A stretch of 64,000 bases of DNA from Paragonimus westermani (GCA_008508345.1 QNGE01002398.1:1-64000); one strand, 5' to 3'. Positions 36,289 through 49,890 are shown, counted from the first letter of the stretch. The notes: generated by a model not told the origin, from the sequence alone. Numbers and translations: made by a program.

Positions 36289-37652
36289 CATTGAGTACGA
36301 CCAAATTATGAAATATGAATGCACAACCACGGTCGTTTGTGAACAACGATCGGCTACTTCCAGGCAATATAGGGTTAGCTGTATCCTCAAAGGAAGGAGG
36401 GCAGACACCTGGATAGTTCTTCGTTCTGATTTCTGTCGAACGATCGCACAAATTACGGCGAATACGTTGAGGGTTTAGCGTTAGTCGTCTTTCAGAAAAC
36501 TCGGATGATAGCACTGGCCCGAACTACTGAAAGTTTTCACCGAAAATCCTGTGGCCAATCACACAGCACAGACTAATTATTGGTCAAACTCTGAAGCTCC
36601 GTTAGGTTCCATTTGAGTATACCGATCGCTGTGTTCCATATATTGATCGAGATATCAAAATTTCCTATCGGATTTCTGGGATCCAGTTTAAAAATATTTG
36701 TTAACAGCGCGTGAAAAAATTTGGGGCTTTTTCGTTTCTTCCATTTGTTATTTTCACATCTCTGCGGACTTGTCCAATAAAGATCAGTCCATCCGCAAAC
36801 TATATCACTGCACTGAAACTCGAGTGATGACGCTTGTAACCACCCTAGAGTCCATTATTGTCTCAGTCAGCTGACCAACAGACTTTGCCCGAAGGAAGAC
36901 GGTCGTGTAGGCAAGGTCGTTGTCATCGAGTTGTGGAATTGTGAAAGCCATTATAAAAGTAGAGGTAAGGGAAAGCAACAAGACTCAATATTGGACCTAT
37001 GTGTAGACAGATAGCAAGGATTCAAGCCAACACAGCTAAACGCAACCAAGTAGGTGATAGCGGAGTGGTGAATCGTAAGTGAAACCAGGGGTATAGATGG
37101 ACAACTTTTCATCACTAGAGAATAGAAACGCACTGAAGGCGCAGAGACAACGTTTGACGATCAAGCAGTGCTGCGCAATAATACTACGTCGAAAATAACG
37201 TTAGCTAGAGTGACACTTCCTCACGCACATTGTCGATGCACGTAGAAGAGAACGAATTAACAAGGGTAGAATGAAGAAAGGTAAGTAGCGCGATACTCAG
37301 CCTCTGTCGTACACCCTATCGTCGACATGCCACTGTGTCTCATGTAACGGACAAAGCGCGATGGAAGAACATCGGCCATTTATCATACAGATAAAACGAT
37401 TCTTAAAACGTGTGAGCCATTGTATCGCAACAAGTAGGACATATCATTGAGAACACCGTGAAACAATCTCCACGAACCGTTGAGCCTTACCAACGCAGGC
37501 TACTTTAGGCAACTCCCTCACTTCCACTTTCTTAGCCTGACGCCTTGTAGAAGTTTCGGGACATTCAGTCAAGTGTGTATATTTTTAGGGCAAGCATCGC
37601 AGTTACCTCGCGAGTTCTTGTCCGTCAGGTTTGACTCTGGCGAAATCTGCTG
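36289..37652. other. No recognised gene
   Basis: No recognised domain. This is where the 3' part (integrase, LTR) of the BEL/Pao relic would be expected on the minus strand, but I could not identify either. Confidence 0.35.
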
Positions 37653-38040
37653 TTACTGACAGCTCTGATTATGGGCAAACATCAGTCGGATGCGCCGGCC
37701 ACAAATAAGACAGAGCGACGAAGAGTGTCCGTCGAATACTTTGACGTGATAGCGAAGTCCGTCAAAAATTGTGCTGTTTTTGAAGGCTAGCTCGAGATAG
37801 TTCACCATGCACCTCAAGTTGGACGGACAGCACCGCTGTTGCAAGTTTTCCTTCGAGGCAGAAGAAGAGTTAAACTATGCAACCCCGGAGGTAGCCGACA
37901 GCCCCATAGTCTGTATCGGGTACGTCAGTCAAAATGTAACTCCGAGCGCGCTGGCGCTTTCACATGGGGTATGATGCAACGTGGGACAACAAGTGAATCT
38001 ATCGTCGCTGCGCCCCACGGCAAAATTTCCCATTCCCTCG
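37653..38040 (-). pseudogene. BEL/Pao RT-RNase H region remnant
   Basis: From 38,040 downward, LVVPRCIIPH and then SELHFD resemble the IPR-C...ELHxFxDAS segment that begins the BEL/Pao RNase H, and a later NYLELAFKNSTIFDGLRYHV resembles the PRLELxAA helix. A stop interrupts directly after LHFD. The assignment relies on position and partial motifs; it is weaker than the upstream parts. Confidence 0.45.
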
Positions 38041-38041
38041 G

Positions 38042-38482
38042 TCAGTTTTGTCTGAAGGTGTGTGTCGTCTGATAATCGCGCCACAGAGGCACCGATATAA
38101 ATTTCGACCACAGAGGAAACGAATCAGCGAACCCCAAATAGTCGTTCACTGGCGCGGCACAGGCTGATAAATCTCTCAGTGAATGGCATCCAGCGTAGAG
38201 GCGCGAGACCGGAAAGTCTTCCCACACGTGCCATTGGATCCCTAGTGCCTCCTGGTGACTGCTCTTCTCTGGGCCCTTTGTTGTTGACACTGATGTTCTC
38301 ACGTTCGAGGGTGTATTTGCCAGCCCAGCGGCTCTATGAGATATACGCTTTACCAGCTCAAATACGTCTGAAAGAAAAACTGCTCGTGAATCAGACACGA
38401 CACGTCTAACATCCTCAATTGTATCCGCTGATATCAAGTAGCCGTCAACGTGGAGATTCTCTCCCAAAAGTCGATTGACCAC
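38042..38482 (-). pseudogene. BEL/Pao reverse transcriptase palm and connection, altered YVDD
   Basis: The 146-codon frame opens MVNRLLGENLHVDGYLISAD; HVDG stands where BEL/Pao RTs have YVDD, so one catalytic Asp is lost. TIEDVRRVVSDSRAV and FELVKRISHRAA match the helix after the box (the usual F-x-L-x-KW-x-SN). EALGIQWHVWED is the conserved LG-x-x-W block, and LRDLSACAAPVNDYLGFADS is the R-x-LS...DPLGF-x-x-P block with substitutions. The frame is long and uninterrupted, yet inactive by residue changes. Confidence 0.8.
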
Positions 38483-38877
38483 CTTGTTAAATCGTGTGCG
38501 CTATCGACTGCGATCTTCTGGGATGCACACACTACACAACAGAGCAAAGGAGTAGCTCCTAAAGGGTGGACCATAGTCTCGTACGTGTCTGTGACTCATC
38601 GCCTCATCAAACGAAGCTCAATGCCAGCCCGTCTCCCTCTGGAGCTTCCGCCCGTAAAAATATTCTCTATATACCCGAAAACAAGACAACTGAACCCTTG
38701 TAGAACCGCAACAAAACACTCAAGTTTTTCTTCAGAAATAGTCCTCACAGAAAGCATTTGTCTCAAGTGATATATTTGTACTTCGCCGCGCAGATCAGAA
38801 CAATTTGCACTTTCCCAGGCTCATTCGGGTTCGACACCGAGCACTGGGATAGGTACCACGGACAAATCGTCTTATCC

Positions 38878-39138
38878 TTACTGGTGTCGATCCCGATAAA
38901 TAACTTCCGGCAAGATGTGTAACACTAATCTTTTCGCACCCAGGTGCAAATCCGGTGTCAAGAGAATTTTCTCACCAAGTAAAATCAGAATTATTTTAGC
39001 CATCCATTGGTTGCGGGGAAGCTTCACACTGTCAGACCGCCGTGGCGGGCCAATCTCGTACGGACCATCCTTGGGCGTAAATGCGGGCTCACTGATCCTG
39101 ACAGAAATTAGTTGCTCCATCGAACAACCCGTCCTCAA
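38878..39138 (-). pseudogene. BEL/Pao RT N-terminal entry region
   Basis: Contains KDGPYEIGPPRRSDSVKLPR and then NQWMAK, followed by LTPDLHLGAKRLV. This is the segment just before the BEL/Pao fingers: GHYEVGLLWR-x-x-x-x-LP-x-NR...A..RL...L...DP-x-L-x-x-Y. It lies about 400 bp upstream of the palm frame on the same strand, at the expected distance, but the intervening fingers are frame-broken. Confidence 0.65.
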
Positions 39139-39494
39139 AAACTTCCATGCCGAATGTGCTCCGGAACAAACGCTCTAGCTGAGAATCTTTTAAGCGGCAA
39201 ACTTTGGCCCTGCTCTTCGTTGACATTGAAGTGGAGCTTCGCAAAGTACAACCCACGGCGGTTCTGATAGAGTATGACTGACTTCCACCTCCCGCCCGCT
39301 ACTCTACTACACAATGCTCCCCCGACAGTTTACAACTTATTAGTAAACCGACTACCTTACCCCAGTGCGATTACAAAAAGACCAGTCGGGTGAGGCCAAC
39401 GCTGAACATTCTACTGGGCTGTGGATTCCGCTGGTTCAACGGAGTTTAGGCCTGAAGACGTCAGGCCTGCGCGTGTTAGGGTGTGATGTCGCTC

Positions 39495-40348
39495 TCACCA
39501 CACAGAAGACGTGAACACTATACGAGGACTCTGAAATAATTGGCTGTGATTTCGCAAGAGACAGAAAAAGCAATGTTGACACTTCTTCACAACTGCACGT
39601 CGTCCTTTTTGTAGCATGCTATCAGGTCTCCGGCATGTCAGCGAATCATGATCTTCACCAGACGCTGCACTTTGGTGGGGGTTATTTGAGGCTGACGCAC
39701 GAGATATCCTCTGACAATCCTTGCGGGTTAGCGCGATGTCGTCTGCGCCAATGCAGCCCTGAAATGACTGTGCGATGAGCTGATCATACAGGTTACTGGA
39801 AACCAAAGCTCTTCCGTTTAGAAATTCAAGCAAGTCGCTAAGACAAAGATCTCGACAAGTGTTCTAGACAACGTTTACTTCCTCCGCCCACCTCTCTTGC
39901 ATGAGGTGAGGAAGTCTGTCTGCGACATGCAGAAGGTTGGATGGGCACTTCAAGCCAGATGGATGGTCATTTTGGGACAACGTCAATTAACATCCTCCAT
40001 CTGATTGGCTAAACTTCGACAGCCCTCTGTGTCTCCGGTGGCAAGCCTCCGGCAGTTAAACACAGACCTGGTGACAACCTGAATAATTTCATACGCTCTC
40101 ACAAATAGTTTCCCAAACATTTGGCTGGTTAAGTAATTCCTACTTCGCTGGGCAGCACTAAGCAATGTTCGACAACCGCCCTGGCTGGACCTCCACAACA
40201 ATAAATCATGTGGGACAACCGCTATCTTTTGTTGTTTAATCTGAAAAGCCACGTTAGGCCCGAAAGTCCGCATAAAGCTATGGAATTCCATGTGCAACCC
40301 TTTGCTTTGTTCTGGAGCGATTAGTAGCAGGCCCACATTGATAAACAA
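39495..40348 (-). pseudogene. BEL/Pao Gag, broken
   Basis: The frame 40,348-39,983 contains MEFHSFMRTFGPNVA (the family's F-x-SF-x-R-x-FE-x-NVA), then CRTLLSAAQRSRNYLTSQMF followed by GKLFVRAYEI, like the GY-x-x-AR-x-x-L-x-x-xFG segment, and ANQMEDV. The downstream frame 39,833-39,495 ends with GRRAVVKKCQHCFFCLLRNH, the R-x-x-x-VK...LCFNCL...H zinc-knuckle region. The first Cys of the knuckle and the terminal Cys are changed. Confidence 0.7.
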
Positions 40349-43300
40349 GTTTCGCAGGTATTTCTTTGTAGGAATTCCTCACAACTCATAAAAATGATAT
40401 GTATATCACGGGCTAGTCCGGCAAACATTCGCATGAGTCCTCTCAGATGGCTTCTCAAACTTATTAAACACACCTTTCAACCTACCTCTTTCGAAGCTCT
40501 AGATGATTCGTCAAAACCTCTAGCTTCTGTTCCCTCAGAAGCGTTCCTCCATTTGGGAGCCCGTCACCTATCACCAGATTTAACCCAGGTGAACACCGAG
40601 TTCTATATGGAGAGAGGCAGAACAGTCTAGATACAAGCTCCGTCTTTTGCGGCAATGAAGCGTGACAAACGAGTCAAGCAAAGTCTCAGTAGCGGACGAA
40701 GTTACAACAATACAATATATAAGCGGAAACGATCAAAGTAGACGCAACCTCAACGCTCCCACCTGAATATTTGCTCAGTTGCATTTATTTGGGACATGGT
40801 TGACTACAACCGGTTCAGTTTCCGCCTACTGTGGAATGAACACGCGCTGCCAGTCATTACTCCGACTAGCCACACTGTTCGGACTAAAGAGTATTCGCTC
40901 ACAGCTTGCTTTCATCAGCCCATCACTGCAAATCTCTGGAAGGTATTGATTGCGCCCAATTTTCCCTTGTCTTCTTTGTTCCTACTGACTGTTTGATCCC
41001 GACCGTTCATCTGAAACTTCCGAGTTTTACATCTGCGAGCGGTGGTTTGGGAGTTTGAGTGCTTCTATTACGTTTGTATATCGTTCACTTCACTTAGCCC
41101 GTGGCATCGCACCGAGATGCACCTGGCTCGAATTATCCTTTGAGACTTTGGTCGAAAAATGCGAAAACAGACTGCTTGCTTATCACAAATAATTCATTTG
41201 AGACCTTTGTTCAACTAACTCACGTTTACTCCAAGACAGCCCCTGCTATCAGCAACTGTGCCACGGACGTTCGCGCTTCTAGGCCTTCACACCACAGCTT
41301 CGCCGTTATAACGGTGGTGGCGAATCCGCATCGTTTGTCAAATCACTGACTGTCTTAGTTAACACTACTTTGCTAGGTCGACCGACCGACTCACTGAAAC
41401 AGAATCCTTCATGAGACGGGAGAAACTTGCACTGACCATCTCAGGCAATTAGTGACCAGTCGATATACATATTTATGCACTGTCCAGCGTTCTCTGTTCG
41501 ATTGCCACGCACGCTTTTAACGGAAAAATACTGCCAGTTTAGGTGCCATCAGTTTACCCATCAACAAGCTATTATACCATATTTACCTTTTTGCAAATAC
41601 AGCGAAAACGACTATCTGCACCGGTGTCGGTAATTCATTTTATATACCCCGTTAATCTATTATATATACCATTTTCGCCACTGCCCCACGATGAGGATGG
41701 GTTCGATTTATGCGGCGTGTCTGTGGAACGATACCGGTCTCACGAAAAGTAACTTGCGTGTTGCTCGTAACGCCCAACGTCGAACGAGCAGACCTTTCAA
41801 AGTGACGCTAGCAGCGTGTGCAGAATAGACCCCCAAAGAAGTGAGAACGTGGGTACACTACAAGCTGTACCATTGAGGGTTGTGCTCGCGAGGAATCCAC
41901 TCGCCCGTGATCTGGTGTTCAGGTGAAAACGCATATCTTCCGCACCCAAGGCAAACTGCTGCAGAAAACTCTGCGTCCTTGGGTTTTCTCGGCTGAATCC
42001 TAGTACATCCTTTCACTTTGTATTGCTGGGTGCTGTTTGCAGTTAATTAGGACTCGACCTGGTTTGGCGAGGCCACTTCAGGAATGGTGGCCTGAGAGGT
42101 ATGGAAACGTCACCGAGGGGCATTAGAGGGATCGCCTGAGTTTGTCCATTGTTTTCAAACAAAGTTCGGTTGGGTCGTCTGTTTTGCAGATGTTCGTACT
42201 TTGGTGGGGCTGTACAGGTGGCCAGGTCCACAATGAATGCTGGCGCCTCTTCTATATCGGAGAGTCGGGCGGCATTGAATTACTCAAGAATTTGGAAGAA
42301 AATAGTAGTATATTTGGTGTGAATTGGCCTAACCTGTTGAGGTAAGTTTCCTGGGATATCGAGGGGCCGATTTCATTGAATACTGGCAGTCTGGATGATC
42401 CGAAGTGAGCTCTCCTCGGTATGTCGAGTGTAAGAGCGGAATTCTGGATGGAGATCTTGACGACACGATCTCACCTTTAGGTAACTAAAAATTCATTTTG
42501 CTCAAAATCAGCGATGATAAGCGAAAGACCTACCGTAATACCCGCATAATTGACGGTACTCGTCAGCGTACATCCCACGGTGAAGTGACAGTTGCTGGTT
42601 CAACACTATCGATCGACCCTATGGGATCCTCTGTTACTCTGGATCACCATTGAAGGCACCATGGTGGTGTCAGAGGACAGCTCCCGATAGATAGTTCCGT
42701 GCGATCAGGTTCACTGAAGGATGGTCGGGGCTTGGATTGTGGCTGCCGAAATCTGGTCCCGATCTTGTGCTCGTGATATGTTGGAAAATACCGCTGACTC
42801 TTTCAGCGGCTTTCCAAGGACCAATACCCCCGTTAATGCCTTGCCGCTAAATTGAGCGATGCGTAGCCGCCACGTTGATGTTTCGCCGGATTTCTTCCGC
42901 CGCAGACTTCAGAAAACAGCCGTCACACCACTTGCTGTCACGTCAAATCAACCGCTGCTACAAACTGCCAAAGAATGCTGGGTCCAGCTCCTGGATTTCT
43001 TGCAGTGAGGTTATAAACATCATCGACATACCCTGGCGCGCACCACTGTGTGAGAACGTCGATTAGCAATGGGATCCAAAATTTTTTAATGCTTGAAGTA
43101 ATTTAGATGAGATTCGCACTCGGTTTCACGTTTTTCAGGGGACGCTTGGCACACTGGTCGCAGCAACAGCAGCATATCTCAAGTAATCGTCACCCGGATA
43201 GTGGCGCCGTCATCCATGATAATCCCTCTCGTGTTCATGGGCCCTCCAGAGTGGAAGATGCGGAGGCATTGGACAGGCGCTTTGGTAGTCCTGTCCGTCA

Positions 43301-45430
43301 GCCATCCAATCAAGTCGACAATCCCATCTTGCACAATTCAGTAATGACAATGGTGAACAGACTGTATCTGTCCAAACGGCCTTGATATCAAGGCCTTCAT
43401 CTCTATCACTTCAGCGTGGCGTTTACACGTGCTTCGTCGAGCGGGAGTCAGTACGAAGAATTGCGAGACGCGACTGTCATTGTGTCAAACGCAACGGAAT
43501 TTCTCTGAACAGCCACGTTCAGAGCGAGTTCTAATAAGTAGCAGGAAGAGTTTCATGCACCTCAGGTTTGGCATGTGAATTACACATATTTCCCGTCCGC
43601 GATTTTTTATCTCCTTTACTTATATAGTTATACAACTTGAACTAACTTGTTCCCGACATTGGCCAAATCAGTATTTCCTTGATCTGACTATTCAAACGTT
43701 GGCGAGAAGGCTCCAGTTGGGTTACGATGACGTCAAATTGGTGATCTTTTGAAATCCGCCCTTGCCACCAACAAATATATTTCGGTCTTCCGGTCAACGC
43801 CAACAAAGGACTGACATCTCTTTTGGTGCTGGTATGTTTGCCGAACCGGGCATCTGGGTTGTAACAAAGCCTATACCAGAACCATCAGCCGGAGAATAGA
43901 ACAACGCCACCTCTGCTCCTAACTATCAGAGACTGGCATCTCGTTTATCCGTAGGTCCTTGTTCAGATACAGCGACTGGAACGCGAAACTTAACACTACC
44001 TGATGCGGTCGTAAACCTGCCAGCTTATCACACCTTTACTGGACGCCCAAGTACGTATGCGATTGTGGGTTCCGGCGGCACAGCGAAACTGCCGAAGGTC
44101 GACGCCATGTAAGTCGAACGACTCAGGTGCCTTTGAATCCTTGGCTGACTCGAAATATCTCCAAGAGGCAGCTTATCAAATCAAAAGTAAGTGGCACGGT
44201 AAAATGCTTTGGAGAAAGACAACGCCTGAAACACCACCTACCAAATTATCGCTCTTTGTCCAATCCTGTAGCAAGTTTCCACCCACTATTTTAGTGATTT
44301 GACGCACAAATCAATTTCCGTGGTTTGAATTGTCCCAGGTTTCATTGATTGATCGGATAGGAGGGAACTGTCAGTGTGGTACGATAACCTTCACTCACAC
44401 CAGTGGCGCTCCTATGATATAAACCACACTTGGAATAACCGGAATGCGCAGATCAAATTTGAAAATCGCGAAACTCGAATTTTCAGTTGAGTTGTTGCCG
44501 TGCTTTTTCCATTTCTGTACGAGTCCCACAGTCAGATAAAAACATTTAAATTCTTTTGTTACAGCTGGATTCTTGTATTTTTATGGCGAGCTGTCAATTT
44601 CCAGAGACGTGAAAATTGGACATTGCTACACCTTAATTCATTAAATCTGGCTGCGTGACTCGAGGCACGATTGCTTACAGTGCACAATAGTCAGACGGTA
44701 GTGGTGGTTTGTAATAACTTTGTCCATGCGGAGCACAATATGTTATCACGTATAGCTCCGTTTCGATGGAAGCCAAAGTGGGCTGTACTCAAATAAACTG
44801 TGATAGCTGTCGACCTTCAGCACTCATTTCGTGGTACGGTAGGCACTGCCGGCGATTCAATGGCCGTAGCTGGCGAGCCATCATGCAACCGCAGCACGGA
44901 TAAGAATGTTGTTGCCAACATCAGTCAGCACCCCCCTATTGTTGGTCTGGTAACCTTGCCTGAGCATTAATCAAGCAGCATAAAAGCGCCATATTTGTCT
45001 GTTGCGGCTGGAGTTCTGTCGCCGACTCGTTCAATAGATGTCAGCATGCCTGGCGTTGAGACTGAACATTTTGCTGCCTAATCGGACTACGTGGCAGCAC
45101 GAGACCTCCCGAAGTGCTCTGATTCTTCTCTTCAACTGAGCTGTGGGCGCGAACATAAACTTTGGCTCGCTCTATGTGTACAGACGCACGTGGAACCTCT
45201 CTGCCCCAATTCCGTGACTCGTCCTGCAAGAAAACCTAGTGCAACAGATGCGATTGAACCGGGACTGGTATGCGTCGTTCGCAAGCGCTTTAAAAACTGA
45301 GGAAGCTCCCTCGGCACCCTTGAACTGTGTCCCACTGGTGGTTACTCAGTTTATCCCGACACACCACGGCTCATAAAAATTGCCATGGCTGCCACAGAAG
45401 AAGCTGTATGCATGCTTGAATATATCCGCC
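40349..45430. other. No recognised gene
   Basis: Short frames only, none over about 92 codons. Frames at 41,101-41,349 (+), 42,043-42,231 (-) and 43,107-43,385 (+) were examined and match no family I know. No long repeat or RNA gene was seen. Confidence 0.4.
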
Positions 45431-45434
45431 ATAA

Positions 45435-45850
45435 GTGCCGTCAACTCTCAAAAGTTACAAACTTCCAGCCGATTATCCCAGAGATGGTATTGTAAGGTTA
45501 AAATTTGATTACCTGGCACGAGCCGCTCGGTTAGTAGTTCCTCTGATGTACCTGCAGTCTCAAATTGACACACCCCACATGGCCCAGTCAAAGTCTTCGA
45601 TAACCCCCGCAGTGTGTCCAGCCCCCTCAGGGGGTACCAGCCCGCGTACAACGTCAGCAACGTACGATCTCGGAGTAAACTCTACGTATATTAACGCACA
45701 AAGTTTGACCAATAAACTAAGGGAACTCCTCGTGCATCGCCTAGCTAAAGACTTCCTAATAATCGAGGGTACTAAATCATGACTTCCACCTAATCAGGCA
45801 TCCCTCTCTTTTAGAATGACGGAACAGCAAACAAAGGTGGCAGTGTTGCT
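45435..45850 (+). pseudogene. CR1-like endonuclease, N-terminal fragment
   Basis: The 115-codon frame ends STYINAQSLTNKLRELLVHR, then LAKDFLIIEGTKS and a TGA. This matches the start of CR1/jockey-type APE endonucleases: Y-x-NA-x-SL-x-x-K-x-x-EL...P-x-x-x-x-x-TETWL, with the Trp codon replaced by TGA and LPPN following in the same frame. The upstream 80 codons would be the linker after the small first ORF. It is broken within 30 codons of the start of the domain. It may belong with the RT pieces at 48.6-49.5 kb on the same strand. Confidence 0.6.
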
Positions 45851-48640
45851 CTTTATTTCCGCAACTCTCTCAGCTAGTCTCACCCAATGTTCACTGTCAT
45901 TCCCAAATCACCATGGTGCTCCATTGCACTGTTCACGCCTGACGGATTGTTGGCTGTCATAATATGTTGACTCACTCGCCCTCACAGTAAATACGACGAG
46001 GCAATACTGACCGGGCCAAAGTGTACCCATCTCCCTAGTATACTGATATATCCTACTAGTAGGCGAATTTCTCCTTCTACAAATTTTATTTCAATCCTGT
46101 TCGTACAAAACCGCTGTCGATGTGGTGTCTGCAACAATTCCAGCCGCAGTTGAGGCCGTGTACCTTACCGATCATGCAACCTACAATAAAGGATGGCGTG
46201 AGGACCGCACTTATTCCAGTGTGGACTGTCTTCACTAATAAGGAATTGCTTGTGGACAACCTATCAGTGAAAGCTCTTCTCGGTTTGAGCCATCCCTCCG
46301 CAGTAGCCTGGGACTCCATCTGTAGTGCAGAGTTTACCTCCAAAGCAACCTGCGTCAAAATAGTCCTACAGATTTTGAGCGGAAATACCTAGTGCTTACG
46401 TAGATGTTGCATCATGAGATAAATTTAGTTCATCAATCTGTGTCGATCGAATATGAGAGTACTTCACCAATAAAATCCGCAAAGCAACAGGTTGTTTAAC
46501 ACCTTAATAACCCACGACCTGCCGGAAACCGCGAAAGCAACTGAGGATCTGAACGTTAAATACAAATCGAGCTAAAACTGCAGTATCAGCCGGAGTCAAA
46601 CTATCAATAGACTTCGGTGTTCATCGCCCTTATCAGCGACCTCGAGTTTGCTGCAACAAACCAGTCAACGAAAGTCGGCTGCATCCACAGCGGTGTACAT
46701 ACAACGTTTTGTCGGTTATCCCAAAGGCTGAAAAAATTTGTCTCGAAAAAGCGTGAAGCTAACCTAGTGTGCCCCAGCTAACCGGCCCGCAAGGGCCTAC
46801 GTGCTCAGATGCTGAAGATCCTGGAGCGCTGACTGACATTTACAGCAGTATTTACAAACAGCATGTCGAAGAGTTTCACGGCAAATAATGTCGACATTTT
46901 AGTGGAAACTTCACGGCAGATATCACAGCGGGTGCGGTGCTAATGAAACTTTATAAGGCCACGCTCACACCTCCTGGATCCGACTATATATGGCCAATAG
47001 TTTTCGTTTATTGAGGTACGCAGCTAGCTGTTTCTTAAAGCATCTTGAATACACAATATATACATTTTTACGTATCAGTTTCCATTTTAGTTACAGGATT
47101 TTTCGTGACATGCCAAAGCAAGATGACACAAAACGCAAATGGTGTGGTTCGATTGATCTCGACCATGAATATTTTAGTTTTCGAACCGTTACAACGTTAC
47201 AAAGTAGTATGAACTTTGTTCGATGACACCCGTCACCCCATGGTTGTCAGGTGGGATTGAGAAGGATGCCTGTATCATCGCCCAGTAACACACATCAATT
47301 GGTCCCCTGGAAACTCAGTCTAATTTTTGGTTGACCCAACTTGAAGTTGGCATCTGAACTCAACGAACCCAAAACGAGCTTGTTCGCTACACCAAATTCC
47401 CGATCAACACCATTCAACAATCCGGACCTTAGGATCAGTCAGAACAGTGCTGGGCTGGCCGTTGTGCGCAAAAGAAGACAGTTTCGAAAGAATTGTCAAG
47501 ACAATGCGCCTTTCGTTTCATTACGCTTCCTCAGTTGTACACTGTAAGACAAAAAGAGGGACAAGGTGATTTCCAGCACTCATGCAGCGTGGTACAAATA
47601 TTACACTGGGCATCCTAGTAACAGGAACAATTAGTCAGAGCCACTTTGCACAGACTAGCCGGCTCAGACCCGATAATAAAAAGAGAATGGCTTTGACAGT
47701 CGATGAGCTGCATCATTATGGATAAGCACAGGGTTCACGTGGTCGACTGGGTTGCAGTGTCATTGGAGGAGTGCTCGACTACTGTAGAAGGCCGGCGTAC
47801 CACGATATGCTAACAGTTCATTCACAAATTCTCCCTCGAGTTCATGCTAACGGATACTCCGCATAGATTCTTGACGGTGACACACCAGCTTTCCAAGTAT
47901 CAACTGATCGTTGTGGTCAATAACTTCTTAAACTCAGCCTTGACGCACACTACCAAAAATTGCAGTGTAATCGTTGGACCACGGGAATCTCCCCCCAACA
48001 ACTTATCGATTTCTGGCCTTGTCAGAAACTTGCTTATGTGTCCTCCGCGAGGCTAAGCTTCTTAATTGATGTAATCCACATGAAGCCACTTGTAAGCGGT
48101 ATTACACTTGACTCTGTTCAGAAGATCAAACTTACGCAAGTCATCGTTCCTTCCGGATGCCCTGATAATAGATCTGCGTGTTTTGGGGCTGGTACGAGTG
48201 TATTTGCGTCCGCCAGCCGTGTGTGCGATAGAAATAATGAAAATGCTCCCACTAACTGACTGACTTCCAAATTACAGATCAGAGTCTACCACGACCCTGA
48301 AGCTCACCACTATTGGACGTGGGATTCACAGACACCCCCTAACCACTTGAAAACTTTCGCCTGCCAAAGAAACCAATACGGCCAGTTTATTGAAGAATCA
48401 ATAGGAACAGGGTAGGATTGCCCGTTCTCCAGTTTGACCGCTAAACCCCTTCTCATTAAGCAAATTCGCTGACACCCCTCGAATAACCCAAATCACTCCC
48501 TCTATAAAAGTATCCAATGCAAAGCGCTCTGAACAGGATTGGTCGTCCCTTAAGGTTTGTCGGGCTAATCGCGTTCTTGCTGTCTTGTCCAATATTCTGA
48601 GGTAGAAATTCTGATGCAGTGAAGTGATTTGTTTAGCATG
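45851..48640. other. Unassigned stretch between CR1-like endonuclease and RT pieces
   Basis: If the two CR1-like pieces are one element, the rest of the endonuclease and the linker should lie here, but I could not align them. Frames at 46,120-46,392 (+), 47,844-48,056 (+) and 48,398-48,676 (-) carry no motif I recognise. Confidence 0.35.
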
Positions 48641-49530
48641 TAATGGAAAATCTTGTGCCCAAAACAGATATGTCAAAAAGGTATATTGCTATAGAATGTG
48701 AGCGTGAAATCCCTTCGTCAGCGTACATCATTGTTGCGCCTAAAAGCAGACTGCTCAACCAGCCATGCAACTATTGTCCGACTGCCCTCCTATCCTATAT
48801 GTTTAAGATCCTCAAGGTGTTGTTCTCTATCCAAATATTTGGTGTCATGAGCTTTAAACGGTGACGAGTAACATACCTTCTTCTATGGCTGCTCAGGCCC
48901 TAGAAAGCTTCTGATTACTGTGTGAACAATGAAATTATGCTGCCGATAGAGAAGCTGGTGCCTTTTACTTTGACTTCGACAAACCGACTGATCGTGTGGC
49001 TCATTCTCTTTTACTCGCCAAGTTCCGCTGTTGCTGTGTCAGGTGTAGTCATCGCAGCGTGCTCGAATCCTATAGGTCAAGCTGCTGCCGTCTTGTGCGA
49101 ATGAGTACCTCCCTATCCTCCGTCGTAGTCAGCCTCAGCGGAATCTCACAGGGTTTCACCTTGGAGGCACTAATTTTCTCTATCCCCATCAACCACTTGT
49201 CGTTGGCAGCATTATCTTCTCCCATGCTGTTTGTCAGCGACATTAAAATCTGGCATCCATTTCGCAATAGCCTTGGCACTAACAATTTGCAGACTGCTTT
49301 TGCTACCCTTTATCAATGGTCACAAGCAAACCTTATGGAGTTGAACATCAGCAAGCGCAACGTTACGTGTATCAGGCTCATGCACCAGGCCCCCTATTCC
49401 CTCGGCGGAATACCGCTCTATTTTACGGAAAGAGAAGAAAACTCGGCACTATTCTGTCGCACAACCTGTCAAGTTCTGATATTGGGGCTAAAGCCAAATA
49501 AGACAATATTTAACTAGTTGTTTCAGAGCG
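48641..49530 (+). pseudogene. CR1-like reverse transcriptase, broken
   Basis: Plus-strand pieces in order: SSAYIIVAPKSRLLNQPCNY and CPTALLSYMFKILK (48,700-48,864) are the fingers block P-x-PK...NYRPISLLS-x-x-KILE. YFDFDKPTDRVAHSLLLAKF (48,966-49,025) is the first catalytic Asp region. VVSLSGISQGFTLEALIFSI stands for GVPQGSVLGPLLF. SPMLFVSDIKIWHPF is the FADD box with its first Asp changed. WSQANLMELNISKRN and LGTILSHNLSSSD are the post-palm blocks. Frame changes and the altered box show a dead copy. It is cut off about 360 bp before the LTR element. Confidence 0.8.
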
Positions 49531-49886
49531 CTTGTTTGGAAAGTCCAAGTCACTGTGTTTTAAAAACTCATATAACTGGCTTCTCGGTACTGAACGTGTT
49601 TTTGACTTTCCAATTAGAATATCCCAAAGGTTCCATATATCAATACACACAGCCTACCCTTGATGGAACAATCATGATCTTGCTAAACTGAGCTTCCAAG
49701 AATGGCACAACGTTCGCCGTGATAACTTTGAGAATAATTTTCAAGACGGCTGCCAGCTTTCGCCGTCACGGACGTCACACAGTAACTAATGTTATGACGC
49801 ATTTTGATTGTATTTCATATTTATATTGTTATAAACAGCGTCACGATGAAAAAGAACACAGCATACAGTCACAAACGTAGCTGCTT

Positions 49887-49890
49887 CTTC
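49887..49890 (+). repeat. Target-site duplication (left), CTTC
   Basis: CTTC directly before the 5' LTR matches CTTC at 55,209-55,212 directly after the 3' LTR. A 4-bp duplication is within the range made by Gypsy integrases. Confidence 0.75.

Larger units (their letters stand above)
37653..40348 (-). mobile_element. Degenerate BEL/Pao LTR retrotransposon, internal region
   Basis: Minus-strand order from right to left is Gag (40,348-39,495), RT entry (39,138-38,878), RT palm and connection (38,482-38,042), RNase H-like remnant (to about 37,653). This is the BEL/Pao order. All parts carry stops and frame changes, and the catalytic YVDD is altered. I found neither LTR nor a clear integrase. 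It is an old copy. Confidence 0.75.
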
